Source: DASPHG01 sp963748315 (GTDB lineage Bacteria; Actinomycetota; Thermoleophilia; Solirubrobacterales; Thermoleophilaceae). From it: DNA of 64,000 nucleotides. Under the pieces are notes generated by a model. It was not told where the DNA came from and made no database searches. It worked only from the letters and a program-made list of their open reading frames with translations. The DNA lies in assembly GCA_963748315.1 (NCBI GenBank), contig CAVVIK010000008.1, positions 42,631-106,630 on the forward strand, read 5' to 3'. The stretch's first letter is position 1; every line of letters starts with the position of its first letter. A program made the position numbers and the translations under genes. Below, piece after piece: positions 1 through 8,586 of the stretch.

Positions 1-516
1 GACGCGTGTCAGGTTCTCGACCGCGGCGCGCGCGGCCGACGAGTGCGCCATGCCCGGGAGGCCGTGGTGCGGCGAGAGCGTGACGTTCACGATCTTGCCT
101 CCGTCCGCGGGGATCATCGCCTTGGTCGCCACGGCGTGCGTCATCAACCACGTGCCGATCAGGTTGAGACGCACCACCGTCTCGAACCCCTTCGAGCTGA
201 TGTCCTCGGCCGGCGTCATGTATTGGCCGCCGGCGTTGTTGACGAGCACGTCGATCTTGCCGTGCCGCGCGAGCATGTCGTCGACCAGCGCGTTCACCTG
301 GTCCTCCTCGCGTATGTCGCACACGTGTGCGTGCGCGGGGGTCTCGCACGCGGCGACCGTCTCCTCGAGCGGCTCGGCGTTGCGGCCGGTGACAACGACC
401 GTCGCCCCCAGCGCGCTCAGCTCCAGAGCGGTCGCTCGGCCGAGGCCGGACCCGCCGCCGGTGACCACGGCAACCTGCCCGTCGAGCAGGTTCGGCGCGA
501 AGATCCTCGAGGGCAC
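1..516 (-). CDS. SDR family oxidoreductase, 2,4-dienoyl-CoA reductase-like (3' end outside window)
   Basis: About 172 N-terminal residues of a short-chain dehydrogenase. The Rossmann dinucleotide-binding motif VVTGGGSGLG lies near residues 17-26, and the NNAGG core motif is present. The predicted role is NAD(P)H-dependent reduction or oxidation of a carbonyl or enoyl substrate in the cytoplasm. The region where the catalytic YxxxK normally sits reads HSSAARAA, so the usual Tyr and Lys are not seen. Loss of this Tyr is known in the 2,4-dienoyl-CoA reductase branch, which the sequence resembles. The GTG start is chosen because TAGCCT lies exactly 7 nt upstream, the leaderless pattern seen repeatedly in this window. 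The gene runs off the left edge. Confidence 0.8.
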   Translation of the reverse strand, partial: MPSRIFAPNLLDGQVAVVTGGGSGLGRATALELSALGATVVVTGRNAEPLEETVAACETPAHAHVCDIREEDQVNALVDDMLARHGKIDVLVNNAGGQYMTPAEDISSKGFETVVRLNLIGTWLMTHAVATKAMIPADGGKIVNVTLSPHHGLPGMAHSSAARAAVENLTRV

Positions 517-523
517 GGGCGGC

Positions 524-529
524 AGGCTA
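524..529 (-). promoter_or_regulatory. leaderless-type -10 element (TAGCCT) for the SDR gene
   Basis: TAnnnT hexamer followed by 7 nt and then the GTG start, with no Shine-Dalgarno sequence. This matches the actinobacterial leaderless promoter arrangement. Confidence 0.45.
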
Positions 530-598
530 ACGCGGCCGGTAGCCTCGCGGCCGTGATCGCCGAGGCACAGCCCGCGCAGCTGCCGCTGCCCGGCGGGC

Positions 599-1455
599 GT
601 GAGGGCGCGACGGTCCGAGCTGCACCCACTGAACACGGGTCAGATGCCCGGGCCCCCGGCATGGCTCGAGCGCGAGGAGGGCAGGATCGGCGGCTTGCAT
701 GCGCCTCGGGCTCCGCGTGGACCGCTCCGACGTTCATGCGCATCCCCGTGCCGGCGTTCCTGGTCGAGCACCCGGGCGTCGGGCCGGTCTTGATCGACAC
801 CGGCCTGCACCCCTCGGTCGGCGTCGACCCCAAACAGAACTTCGGCCGCGTCCTCGGTTTCTTCGCCCGCGGGATCAAGATGGCACCGGAGCAGGCGGTT
901 CCCGCTCAGCTGCGGGCACGCGGGCTCGATGCAGCCGATGTGCCTTTCGTGCTGATGACGCACATGCACCCCGACCACGCAAGCGCGATCTCCGAGTTCC
1001 CGGACGCGACGTTCGTGCTCTCGCAGCAGGAGTGGGACGCCGTCAGCGACGGGAAGCTCACCGACGGATACGTCAAGAGCCAGTACGACTTTGGCTTCGC
1101 ATACCGGACGTTCGACTTCGACTCGCGCGGCACCGACTCGTTCGCGACGTTTGGCCGCTCCTTCGACATCTTCGGCGACGGCAGCATCCGGGCGGTCTTC
1201 ACACCCGGTCACACGCACGGCCATACGTCCTACGTGCTCCGCCTACGCGACCGCGAGGTCCTGGTAGCAAGCGACGCGATCTACACGATGCGGACGCTCG
1301 AGGAGGGCGTCCTGCCCTACAAGATGGCCGACGAGCACCAGTTCCGGCGCTCGCTAAAGGAGATCCAGCGCTACCGCGAGCGAACCCCGGGGGCGCTGAT
1401 CATCCCCGGGCACGACTGGGACAGCTTCAGCGCGCTGGATCCGGTGTACGCGTAG
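599..1455 (+). CDS. MBL-fold metallo-hydrolase (lactonase-like), two frame breaks
   Basis: Metallo-beta-lactamase-fold hydrolase of the N-acyl-homoserine lactonase type. The zinc motif HMHPDHA (HxHxDH) is visible, followed by further metal ligands in PGHTHGH and IPGHDW. Residues before the motif (FLVEHPGVGPVLIDTGLHP) are typical of the family. The N-terminal part (HPLNTGQMPGPPAW) is read in one frame, a short middle part in a second, and the rest in a third, with breaks near 701 and 739. Removing one base at each restores a 284-residue protein of normal family length. The substrate cannot be decided. The last 29 nt overlap the 3' end of the convergent acyltransferase gene. Confidence 0.75.
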
Positions 1456-2233
1456 CGGCCTCGGCGGCCTGACGCGCGGCGCGGCGCGCCGACCGGGCGG
1501 CAGCGATCGCCTTCTTGCGGCCGTCGGCCTCGCGCAGCTTCCCGTGGAGCGCCTTGATCTCGGCGAAGACGACGTCGGCGGCGGCCTGCGACTGCTCGCG
1601 CGTCGGCTCCTTGACCTGCTCGAACCGGAGCGGGTCGCCGTACTGGACCGTCACCTTCGGGAACTGGAGCCGCTTCCAGTTGCGGGCGCGCTCGGTGCCG
1701 ACGATCGCCGTCGGGACGACCACGGCGCCGGTTTCGAGGGCGAGCCGGCCGACGCCGGGCTTCGCCTCTCCCAGCTCGCCGGTCCGCGAGCGGCCGCCCT
1801 CGGCATACATCACGATCAGATCGCCGCGGCCCAGGATCGTGTCCGCCGTCTGGAACGACTTCTCGTCGCGATGCCCACGGCGCACGGGGAAGACGCCGCC
1901 GTGCGTGTAGATCCACTGCATCGGCCGCTTGAAGAGCTGCGACTTCGCCATGAAGTGCACCTTGCGGCGCAGGTAGACGGCCACGAAGAAGTGGTCGAGG
2001 AACGAGAAGTGGTTCGGGGCCACGATCACCGGCCCGTCGACCGGGATCTTGTCCGAGTCGATGCAGCGCGCCCGGAAGAACAGCAACAGGTAGGGCGTGA
2101 GCACCACGCGGACGAGCTCGTAGACCCAGTCCGGCCGCCCGCTGGCGGGACGCTCGTAGTAGCGGTCGAAGTACTCGGCGGGGCGCGGGTCCTTGTAGAC
2201 CTGCGGCTTCATCTTGCTGAGCTCTTCAGCCAC
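1427..2233 (-). CDS. plsC: 1-acyl-sn-glycerol-3-phosphate acyltransferase (PlsC family)
   Basis: A 268-residue acyltransferase. It shows the catalytic NHX4D block (NHFSFLD, about residues 71-77) and the glycerol-phosphate-binding block EGGRSRTG. Family members acylate lysophosphatidic acid to phosphatidic acid at the cytoplasmic membrane. The C-terminus is rich in Ala and Arg. The GTG start lies inside the end of the upstream glycerol kinase gene (8-nt overlap), so the two are probably co-transcribed and translationally coupled. Together they would turn glycerol into glycerol-3-phosphate and use it for phospholipid synthesis. Which acyl-acceptor this paralogue uses is inferred only from family. 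Confidence 0.85.
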   Translation of the reverse strand: MAEELSKMKPQVYKDPRPAEYFDRYYERPASGRPDWVYELVRVVLTPYLLLFFRARCIDSDKIPVDGPVIVAPNHFSFLDHFFVAVYLRRKVHFMAKSQLFKRPMQWIYTHGGVFPVRRGHRDEKSFQTADTILGRGDLIVMYAEGGRSRTGELGEAKPGVGRLALETGAVVVPTAIVGTERARNWKRLQFPKVTVQYGDPLRFEQVKEPTREQSQAAADVVFAEIKALHGKLREADGRKKAIAAARSARRAARQAAEAATRTPDPAR

Positions 2234-3692
2234 TGGCCTCCCTACCCAGCCTGTTCGACTTGGTTACGTCCATCGCCATCTGCCACTCCGACAGCAGAGT
2301 TTCGCGCTCGTCCTCGGACATCTTCGGCTCATAGCGAGCGGCCTCGCGCCACATCGCCCGCACATCCTCCTCGCTCCACTGCCCGACCGCCACGCCGGCG
2401 AGGTACGCCGCCCCGAGCGCGGTCGTCTCGGATACCTCGGGGACGACCACCGGGACACCCAGGACATCCGCCTGAAACTGCATCAGCCAGCCGTTGACCG
2501 CGGCGCCGCCGTCGGCCTTCAGCTCCTCGAGCCGCAGCCCGGAGGCCGCCTCCATGGCGCGCACGGCGTCGACCGTCTGGTACGCGATCGCCTCGAGCGC
2601 CGCCCGCGCGAGGTGAGCCCGACCGCTGCCGCGGGTCAGCCCGACGATCGTGCCGCGAGCGTAGGGGTCCCAGTGCGGTGACCCGAGCCCCGTCAGCGCG
2701 GGCACGAAGTAGACGCCGTCGTTCGACTCGAGCGAGCGCGCGAGCGCCTCGGTCTCGTCGGCCGCGGCGACGATCCCGAGCCCGTCGCGCAACCACTGCA
2801 CCGCTGCTCCGGTGACGAAGATCGCCGCCTCGAGCGCGTAGTCGACGCGGTCCCCGACGCCCCACGCGACGGTCGTCAGCAGGCCTTCTTCGGCATCGGG
2901 GGCGCTCGCGCCCGCGTTCTCCAGCACGAAGCTGCCGGTGCCGTAGGTGTTCTTGCCGAGGCCGGGCGAGTGGCACGCCTGCCCGTAGAGTGCCGCCTGC
3001 TGGTCGCCGGCGATGCCGGCAACGGGGACGCTGCCGCCGAACTCGGTCGTCTCGCCGTACACGTGGGCACTCGGGAGCGGCTCGGGCAGCGACCGCGGCG
3101 ACACGCCGAGGATCTCGCACAGCTCCTCGTCCCACGCCAGCCGGCGGATGTCGAACAGGAGCGTGCGCGACGCGTTCGAGTAGTCGGTCACATGGCGGCC
3201 GGTCAGCTTGCGCAGGAGCCACGAGTCGATCGTGCCGAAGGCCGCGCTCGCATCGACGCCGCCCTCCTTCAGCAGCCACTCGATCTTCGTCCCGGAGAAG
3301 TACGGGTCGAGCACCAGCCCCGTGCGCTCGCGGAAGAGCGGCTCCTGTCCCGCCTCCTTCAGCTCGTCGCAGCGCGCAGCGGTGCGCCGGTCCTGCCAGA
3401 CGAGCGCGCGGTGGAGCGGCTCTGCGGTGTCGGGGTCCCAGGCGACGACCGTCTCGCGCTGGTTCGTGATCCCGATGCCGGCCAGCTCGTCCCCTCCGAT
3501 CCCCGCGTCGGCGAGGGCCTTCGCCGCGACTTCGCGGGTGACATCCCAGATCTCGGCGGCGTCGTGCTCGACCCATCCCGGGCGCGGGAAGTGCTGCTCG
3601 AACTCGCTGTACGCGCGCCCGCAGGGCCTGCCCTCTTCGTTGAAGACGATGCACGTCGTGCCCGACGTTCCCTGGTCGATAGCGAGGATCAC
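2226..3692 (-). CDS. glpK: glycerol kinase
   Basis: A 488-residue FGGY-family kinase that makes sn-glycerol-3-phosphate from glycerol and ATP. It begins MILAIDQGTSGTTC (phosphate-binding loop of the actin-like ATPase fold). It also contains TNQRET, the substrate-site stretch DPYFSGTK, and a GTGSF motif near the ATP site. Length is close to the usual 495-505. The GTG start sits downstream of an AT-richer stretch (3705-3735). It shares an 8-nt overlap with the following plsC-like gene. No glpF or glpD is seen nearby. Confidence 0.93.
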   Translation of the reverse strand: MILAIDQGTSGTTCIVFNEEGRPCGRAYSEFEQHFPRPGWVEHDAAEIWDVTREVAAKALADAGIGGDELAGIGITNQRETVVAWDPDTAEPLHRALVWQDRRTAARCDELKEAGQEPLFRERTGLVLDPYFSGTKIEWLLKEGGVDASAAFGTIDSWLLRKLTGRHVTDYSNASRTLLFDIRRLAWDEELCEILGVSPRSLPEPLPSAHVYGETTEFGGSVPVAGIAGDQQAALYGQACHSPGLGKNTYGTGSFVLENAGASAPDAEEGLLTTVAWGVGDRVDYALEAAIFVTGAAVQWLRDGLGIVAAADETEALARSLESNDGVYFVPALTGLGSPHWDPYARGTIVGLTRGSGRAHLARAALEAIAYQTVDAVRAMEAASGLRLEELKADGGAAVNGWLMQFQADVLGVPVVVPEVSETTALGAAYLAGVAVGQWSEEDVRAMWREAARYEPKMSEDERETLLSEWQMAMDVTKSNRLGREASG

Positions 3693-3775
3693 GGCGCGGG
3701 ATTTTCCAACCTTTTAGTGAGTAAAAACGTTATTCGGGGTACTACAGGACCAGACCAAGGAGGAGGAACGCAAGG

Positions 3776-3931
3776 ATGATCGGGATACTGATCGCAGTAG
3801 TCGTAGCTGCGCTGGTCTACATGATTTGCGTGGCACTTGGACTTCCGTCGATCGTCGGCATCGTCGCCGCGATCCTGGTGCTGCTGGCGGGCATACCCTC
3901 GGCCGGGTTCGGATTCGGCCGCAGGTACTAA
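3776..3931 (+). CDS. small two-segment membrane peptide, 51 aa
   Basis: A 51-residue hydrophobic peptide starting MIGILIAVVVAALVYM, with two membrane-spanning stretches separated by a short GLPSI turn and a C-terminal GRRY. The start is supported by a strong Shine-Dalgarno (aaggaggagg, 3757-3766) at good spacing, and the gene is followed by a strong intrinsic terminator. It looks like a genuine single-gene transcript divergent from glpK. Function is unknown. Confidence 0.65.
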   Translation: MIGILIAVVVAALVYMICVALGLPSIVGIVAAILVLLAGIPSAGFGFGRRY

Positions 3932-4581
3932 CTGCGTCTAGACAGATAGACGCGTAGAAAATCGCGAAGCTGCCGCGCCCGGTGGAGGAAGCCGGGCGCG
4001 GTTTTTCCCGTGGTGCGGTGCTCGAGATCGAGCTCGACCTCGGTCAGCCGCAGCCCGGCGCGGTGCGCATCCACGGTCATGCCGATCTCCATCCCGAAGC
4101 CGGGTGCGAACGGCGTGACGGCCTCGAGGGCCCGCGCGCTCAGGTAGCGCTGGCCTGATATCGGCGCCTGGGGTGCAAGACCAGTTAGGCGCTTGATCGC
4201 CCATGCGGCGAAGCCGAGGGCGACACCGAAGCCGCCGCCAACGCGCTTCGAGAAGACCGCGACGACGAGGTCGCCCTCGCCGACCAGTTCTGCCAGCTGG
4301 CCGGCCGAGCTCCCCAGGTCCCCGTCGGCCAGGAGGACATCGGGGAGCGGGCCGCTTGCCCGCAGCCGCTCGACGGCGAGGTTGGCGACGCCGCCCTTGC
4401 CGATTCGCGCGGGCGCCCGCACGAGCTCGGCGCCCTCCTGGAGCGCGATGTGCGGCGTGGCGTCGGAGGAGGCGTCGTCGGCCACGACGAGACGCGCGTC
4501 TGGAAACGCCTGCCTCAGCGCCCGCAGCGTGTCCCCGAGCCGATCCGCCTCGTTCCAGGCAGTGACGATTACCGCGGGCAC
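3928..4581 (-). CDS. GT2-type glycosyltransferase
   Basis: A 217-residue family 2 glycosyltransferase. VPAVIVTAWNEADRL at the N-terminus, then VVADDASSD (nucleotide-sugar-binding acidic pair) and LLADGDLGS (DxD-like metal site) follow the GT-A pattern. No membrane segment is obvious, so it is probably cytoplasmic or peripheral. The GTG at 4581 is chosen because homology begins there; a longer frame upstream has no family features. It is divergent from the biotinyl protein with only 42 bp between starts. Its 3' end overlaps the small membrane peptide gene by 4 nt. Acceptor and sugar are unknown. Confidence 0.8.
   Translation of the reverse strand: MPAVIVTAWNEADRLGDTLRALRQAFPDARLVVADDASSDATPHIALQEGAELVRAPARIGKGGVANLAVERLRASGPLPDVLLADGDLGSSAGQLAELVGEGDLVVAVFSKRVGGGFGVALGFAAWAIKRLTGLAPQAPISGQRYLSARALEAVTPFAPGFGMEIGMTVDAHRAGLRLTEVELDLEHRTTGKTAPGFLHRARQLRDFLRVYLSRRS
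3973..4006 (+). terminator. rho-independent terminator after the 51-aa membrane peptide
   Basis: A perfect 10-bp GC-rich stem (CCGCGCCCGG / CCGGGCGCGG) with a 9-nt loop, followed by TTTTT on the plus strand. It lies inside the 3' coding end of the convergent glycosyltransferase, so it serves as both terminator and coding sequence. Confidence 0.7.
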
Positions 4582-4623
4582 GCGGGATATCGTGCCGGAG
4601 CCAGCTATCAGGAGGTCGTTTCG

Positions 4624-4836
4624 TTGCCCGATGTCGAGGCCCACATCACCGGAACCGTCTGGAAGGTCGAGTGCCAGGTCGGCCAATCAGTCGAGGAGGG
4701 CGACACGCTCGTGATCCTCGAATCGATGAAGATGGAGATGCCGGTCGAGGCCGAGGACGACGGCACCGTCAAGGAGATCAAGTGCGAGGAGGGCCAGTCG
4801 GTCTCCGAGGGCGACACGCTGGTCGTACTTGAGTAG
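4624..4836 (+). CDS. free-standing biotinyl/lipoyl-attachment domain protein (BCCP-like), 70 aa
   Basis: A single biotinyl domain. The attachment motif ILESMKMEMPV carries the Lys to be biotinylated (family consensus AMKM), flanked by the two symmetric halves ending EEGDTLVILE and SEGDTLVVLE. The TTG start is chosen because AGGAGG lies 8 nt upstream (4610-4615). Such small proteins act as the mobile carboxyl carrier of biotin-dependent carboxylases; the partner carboxylase is not in this window. It overlaps the following enoyl-CoA hydratase gene by 8 nt, so the two are coupled. Biotin synthesis genes start about 4 kb away. Confidence 0.85.
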   Translation: MPDVEAHITGTVWKVECQVGQSVEEGDTLVILESMKMEMPVEAEDDGTVKEIKCEEGQSVSEGDTLVVLE

Positions 4837-5635
4837 CTCCCCGCAGGAGCTCGCCTCCGGGAAGCTCCTCCTCGACGAGCCGGCGCCCCACGTCGCCCGG
4901 CTCCGGATCTCGAACCCGGAGAAGCGCGGGGCGCTCGACCACGAGCTGCTCGACGCGCTCGCCGACACCGTGCGCGGACTCGACGCGCGCTGCCTGCTGC
5001 TCACCGGCGAGGGAAAGATGTTCTCCGCCGGCTACGACATCGGCACGTTCGACGACGCGCACTTCGAGGAGCAGGCGGAGAAGCTCGTCGCCCACCCGTT
5101 CCACGCGGCGATCGAAGCGCTCGAGGCGTTCCCGTACCCCTCCGTCGCCGCGCTGAACGGTCACGCGATCGGCGGCGGGCTCGAGGTCGCGCTGTCGTGC
5201 GACATCCGGATCGCGGCGCGCGGGATCAAGATGGGCATGCCGCCCGCGAAGCTCGGGCTCATCTACTCGCACACCGGGCTGCAGAAGTTCATCGAGGTGT
5301 GCGGCGTCGCGAACACGAACGAGCTCTTCTTCGTCGGCAGCAATGTCGATGCCGACCGCGGCTACGAGATGGGGCTGGTGAACGCTGTCGTCGATCCGGA
5401 CGACCTGGAGCAGGCCGGACTCGACCTGGCGGCGGAGATCGGCGCGAACGCGCCGCTGTCGCTGGCCGGGAACAAGCGCGCGATCAGCGAGCTCCGGGCG
5501 CATCCCGGACGACTGCCCGAGGAGCTCGAGAAAGAATTGGTCGAGCTGCGCGAGAGCTGCTTCCGCAGCGAGGACTTCCGCGAGGGCGTGCAGGCGTTCG
5601 CCGAGAAGCGCAAGCCCGAGTGGAAGAACCGCTGA
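4829..5635 (+). CDS. enoyl-CoA hydratase/isomerase family protein
   Basis: A 268-residue crotonase-fold protein. The oxyanion-hole region is visible as FSAGYDI (residues about 65-71) and NGHAIGGGLEVAL, and a PPAKLGLIY block follows. Typical reactions are hydration of enoyl-CoA or isomerisation of acyl-CoA in fatty-acid oxidation. The usual catalytic Glu positions cannot be assigned with certainty, so substrate and reaction stay open. The TTG start overlaps the biotinyl-domain gene by 8 nt. A functional link to a carboxylase substrate is possible but inferred only from adjacency. Confidence 0.85.
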   Translation: MSSSPQELASGKLLLDEPAPHVARLRISNPEKRGALDHELLDALADTVRGLDARCLLLTGEGKMFSAGYDIGTFDDAHFEEQAEKLVAHPFHAAIEALEAFPYPSVAALNGHAIGGGLEVALSCDIRIAARGIKMGMPPAKLGLIYSHTGLQKFIEVCGVANTNELFFVGSNVDADRGYEMGLVNAVVDPDDLEQAGLDLAAEIGANAPLSLAGNKRAISELRAHPGRLPEELEKELVELRESCFRSEDFREGVQAFAEKRKPEWKNR

Positions 5636-5636
5636 G

Positions 5637-7787
5637 CTAGCCGCAGCCGAACGTGGAGAGGTCGGTCCCGGTCGGGGGCCGGTTCTCGGCGCCCCAGTCC
5701 TCGTTCGCTGTGCTCGAGCGCTCGAGCCGCAGCGTGCCGGTCATCTCCGAGTCGCGGATCCAGGCGCGGTCGAGCGGCGCGCCGTTCAGCGACGCGTCGG
5801 AGACGTATGGCCCGCTGCCGGGCGAGTCGATCGTGAAGGTGCCGTCGCCCGTGTCGATCTCGGCATGCTCGAACGCCGGCGACCCGAGCGCGAAGTACGG
5901 CGCGCCGGGCACGAGCGCCCCCAGCCCGAGCATGTCGAGCGCGTGCCAGGACGAGAGCCCGCCGAGGTCGTCGTTGCCGGGCAGCCCGTCGATGGTCGGC
6001 CGGTACAGGTGCCGGGCGTCGGCGAGCTCTGCCGCCGCCTTCCACGGCTGGCCGGCGAAGTGGTACATCCACGGCACCTCGAGATCGTGCTCGTTGCCGG
6101 GCGCCCACTGCGGGAACCGGTAGACGAGCCCGAACGCCGTCAGCCGGTTCTGCATCTCCGCGGGCAGGCTGAACATCTGGTCGAGGCGGTCGATTGCCAC
6201 GTCGTCACCGCCCATCAGCTCCATCAGCTTCCGGGCGTCGTGCATCGCGAGCCACGAGTACTGCCAAGAGTTGCCTTCCTGGAACCCGCGTCCTGTGGTC
6301 TGCTCGGGCGATTCGCCCCCCGCCGGGTCGAACGGCGTCGCCCAGTTGCCCTCCGCGTCGCGCCCTCGGATCCAGTGCGTCTCCGGATCGAGGATGTTGC
6401 GGTAGTTCAGCGAGCGCTCGAGGTGCTGCGCGGCCTCGTCGGCAAGCCCGAGCCGGTGCGCGACCAGCGCGAGGGCGAAGTCGGCGACGCCGTACTCGAG
6501 CGTCGTGCCGGGCCGGTCCGGCAGCCAGCCGAGCTCGAGCAGCTGGGGGTCGCGCCGCTCCACGAGGTGCTTCGCGGCGTCGTACAGGGCCGCCGTCTCC
6601 TTCTTCTTCACAAGGCCGCGGCAAACGCCGTCCGCGATCATCGGAATGGCCGGGTCGCCCGACATGTGGTCCGCGTCGATCGACTGCTCCTTCCAGCGCG
6701 GAATGAAGCCGCCCTCCCGGTGATCGGCCAGCAGGCTGAGCAGCATCTCCCGATAGCGCTCGGGCTGGGTCGTCGCGATCAGCTGGTGCCACGACTTGTA
6801 GAGGTCCCACGACGAGAAGTTCGAGTACTGGACCCGGCCCTTGGCGACGTGGACCTGATCGTCCATCCCGCGGTAGCGGCCATCGACGTCCGTGAACGTG
6901 TTCGGGTGGAGCTGGGAGCGGTAGAGCGCCGTGTAGAACGACTTCAGGTCGAGCTCACTGCCGCCGCTTACGCGCACCTTCGAGAGCTCCCGGTTCCAGG
7001 CCGCGCGCGTCGCCGATCGCATCGCGTCGAAATCGAAGTCCGGCGCCTCCGCCTCGAGGTTGCGCCGCGCCCCGTCCTCATCGACGAACGAGAGCCCGAA
7101 GCTCACCGTCACCTCGCCGCCCTCGTCCCAGCCGACCCAGCCGCCCTTGTCGATCGTGCCGCTGGAGTCGAACGGGCGGCTGAAGCGCGCCACGAAGAAG
7201 ACCGGGTAGCGCCCGCGGCGCCAGCCCGCCACCTCGCGATCCCCGACAACCCGGAAGCCGCCGTCAGCGACGCCCTCCACGCTGCGCGCCGGGTCGAACA
7301 CGAGCTTCGGGCCGCCCGCGGGCGGGAACGTGTAGCGCTGCATCCCCGCGTGCTCGGACGCGGTCAGCTCCACCGTCGTGGCCGGCTTCGCCAGGAAGAC
7401 GCTGTAGTAGCCCGGCTCGGCCTTCTCGGTCGCGTGGTCGTAGGGCGACTGGATCTGGTTGGGGTCGAGCGACGGCTCGCCCAGGACGGGCATGACCGGG
7501 ATGTCGCCGCCCTTCTTCACTCCCGGGCCGGAGAGGTGCACGAGGCTGAAGGCCTGGATCGCCGGGTCGCTCCACAGGTAGCCCGAGTAGGCGAACTCGC
7601 CGCGCGTGTCGGGCGAGTTCTGGACCATCCCGAACGGCGCCGCCGCCCCCGGGAAGATGAAGCCCGGCGCGAAGGTGCCGATCATCGGGTCCACGTGGCG
7701 CGCGAGGTCCTCGTCGGCCGCGCGGGCGGGCGCCGCGGCGACGACCGCGAAAACGCATGCGATGGCGGCAAGGCGCACCGGTCCCAT
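5637..7787 (-). CDS. secreted GH92 family alpha-mannosidase
   Basis: About 716 residues. An N-terminal signal peptide (RLAAIACVFAVVAAAPARA) precedes the family start VDPMIGTFAPG. GH92 hallmarks include FPGAAAPFGMVQ, GGFIPRW, GNEHDLEVPWMYHFAGQP and GNDDLGGLSSWHALDMLG; the acidic residues in the last block belong to the calcium-dependent catalytic site. GH92 enzymes are exo-acting mannosidases on alpha-linked mannose of glycans. A start at ATG 7787 gives the best signal peptide; an in-frame TTG exists at 7799. The linkage specificity is unknown. No transporter or polysaccharide-utilisation locus is adjacent. Confidence 0.88.
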   Translation of the reverse strand: MGPVRLAAIACVFAVVAAAPARAADEDLARHVDPMIGTFAPGFIFPGAAAPFGMVQNSPDTRGEFAYSGYLWSDPAIQAFSLVHLSGPGVKKGGDIPVMPVLGEPSLDPNQIQSPYDHATEKAEPGYYSVFLAKPATTVELTASEHAGMQRYTFPPAGGPKLVFDPARSVEGVADGGFRVVGDREVAGWRRGRYPVFFVARFSRPFDSSGTIDKGGWVGWDEGGEVTVSFGLSFVDEDGARRNLEAEAPDFDFDAMRSATRAAWNRELSKVRVSGGSELDLKSFYTALYRSQLHPNTFTDVDGRYRGMDDQVHVAKGRVQYSNFSSWDLYKSWHQLIATTQPERYREMLLSLLADHREGGFIPRWKEQSIDADHMSGDPAIPMIADGVCRGLVKKKETAALYDAAKHLVERRDPQLLELGWLPDRPGTTLEYGVADFALALVAHRLGLADEAAQHLERSLNYRNILDPETHWIRGRDAEGNWATPFDPAGGESPEQTTGRGFQEGNSWQYSWLAMHDARKLMELMGGDDVAIDRLDQMFSLPAEMQNRLTAFGLVYRFPQWAPGNEHDLEVPWMYHFAGQPWKAAAELADARHLYRPTIDGLPGNDDLGGLSSWHALDMLGLGALVPGAPYFALGSPAFEHAEIDTGDGTFTIDSPGSGPYVSDASLNGAPLDRAWIRDSEMTGTLRLERSSTANEDWGAENRPPTGTDLSTFGCG

Positions 7788-7815
7788 ACGTGAGAGCAAC
7801 GAAACGGCGGTGCGG

Positions 7816-8517
7816 TTACTTGCTCTGGCGCAGCTCGATCCAGAGCGCGCGGCCGACCGCGCACACGTCTCCGGCGGCGTTCCACAGGGCGACGCCGTTC
7901 CAGTGCTTGCGGCCTTCGGCCCCGATTCGCCATGACCCGATCACGTGCGGCTCGTCGATCGCGACGGGCTGCCGCAGCGCCGCCGCGAGGCTGGCCAGCA
8001 CGATCGTCTTGCCGCTCATCGTCGGTGCGGAGCTCGGGCAGTCGAGCGCTGCCCAGACGAACAGCGGATCCACGGCGCCGTCCCCGAACTCGGCGGCGGG
8101 CGTCCATGCGGCGGCGAACACCTCCCGGTCCGCGACGGGGCCCGCGAACAGCCGCAGCCCGTCGTCCTCGGGGCGTTTCGGCCCGCACGCGAAGCAGGTC
8201 GGGAATGGATGGAGGTCGGAAAGGAAGATCGAGTCCGCCTCGGCCGCACGCGCGTCGTCGAACGTCACCGGCGGCGGCGGCTCGACGTCGACCTCGGTGG
8301 GCCGCGCCTCCAACACCACGCGATCCCCGTCCATGAGCGCAACCGAGCCGTCCTCGCGCCGCTCGGGAACCAGCTCCGTCTCGAGCGGCGGCGGGGCTCG
8401 AAGTGCCACCTCAGCAGGGCCTTCGACGAGGGATGCGGCCAGCCCGGCGCTGTAGCCGCCGTGGCCCGAGTCGGGCGGCCCGTTGAAGCGGGCCGGAATT
8501 GCGAGCGAGTCCGCCAC
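7816..8517 (-). CDS. hotdog-fold protein, probable acyl-CoA thioesterase family
   Basis: A 233-residue protein resembling double-hotdog, thioesterase-like proteins. It begins with a substrate-site-like stretch (IPARFNGPPDSGHGGY) and contains HPFPTCFACGPKR, a conserved Cys-x2-Cys-containing signature seen in this uncharacterised group. The GTG at 8517 is preferred because TAGATT lies 8 nt upstream and homologous proteins begin near IPARFNGPP. An alternative in-frame GTG lies at 8544 behind a weak Shine-Dalgarno. It is divergent from bioB. The substrate is unknown. Confidence 0.55.
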   Translation of the reverse strand: MADSLAIPARFNGPPDSGHGGYSAGLAASLVEGPAEVALRAPPPLETELVPERREDGSVALMDGDRVVLEARPTEVDVEPPPPVTFDDARAAEADSIFLSDLHPFPTCFACGPKRPEDDGLRLFAGPVADREVFAAAWTPAAEFGDGAVDPLFVWAALDCPSSAPTMSGKTIVLASLAAALRQPVAIDEPHVIGSWRIGAEGRKHWNGVALWNAAGDVCAVGRALWIELRQSK

Positions 8518-8525
8518 TGGAGCGG

Positions 8526-8531
8526 AATCTA
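8526..8531 (-). promoter_or_regulatory. leaderless-type -10 element (TAGATT) for the hotdog gene
   Basis: TAnnnT hexamer 8 nt before the GTG at 8517. The spacing is one longer than the usual 6-7 in this window, so support is weaker. Confidence 0.3.
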
Positions 8532-8586
8532 ACCGTCCGATCACGCTCTTACCTTCGAACTCACCACCGTCGCCGAAAGGATCAGC

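Noticed and set aside
43..650. Long plus-strand open frame across the first 650 bp
   Set aside because: It is antisense to the SDR gene up to 516, and its codons show no family features; only the part after about 720 belongs to the MBL hydrolase.
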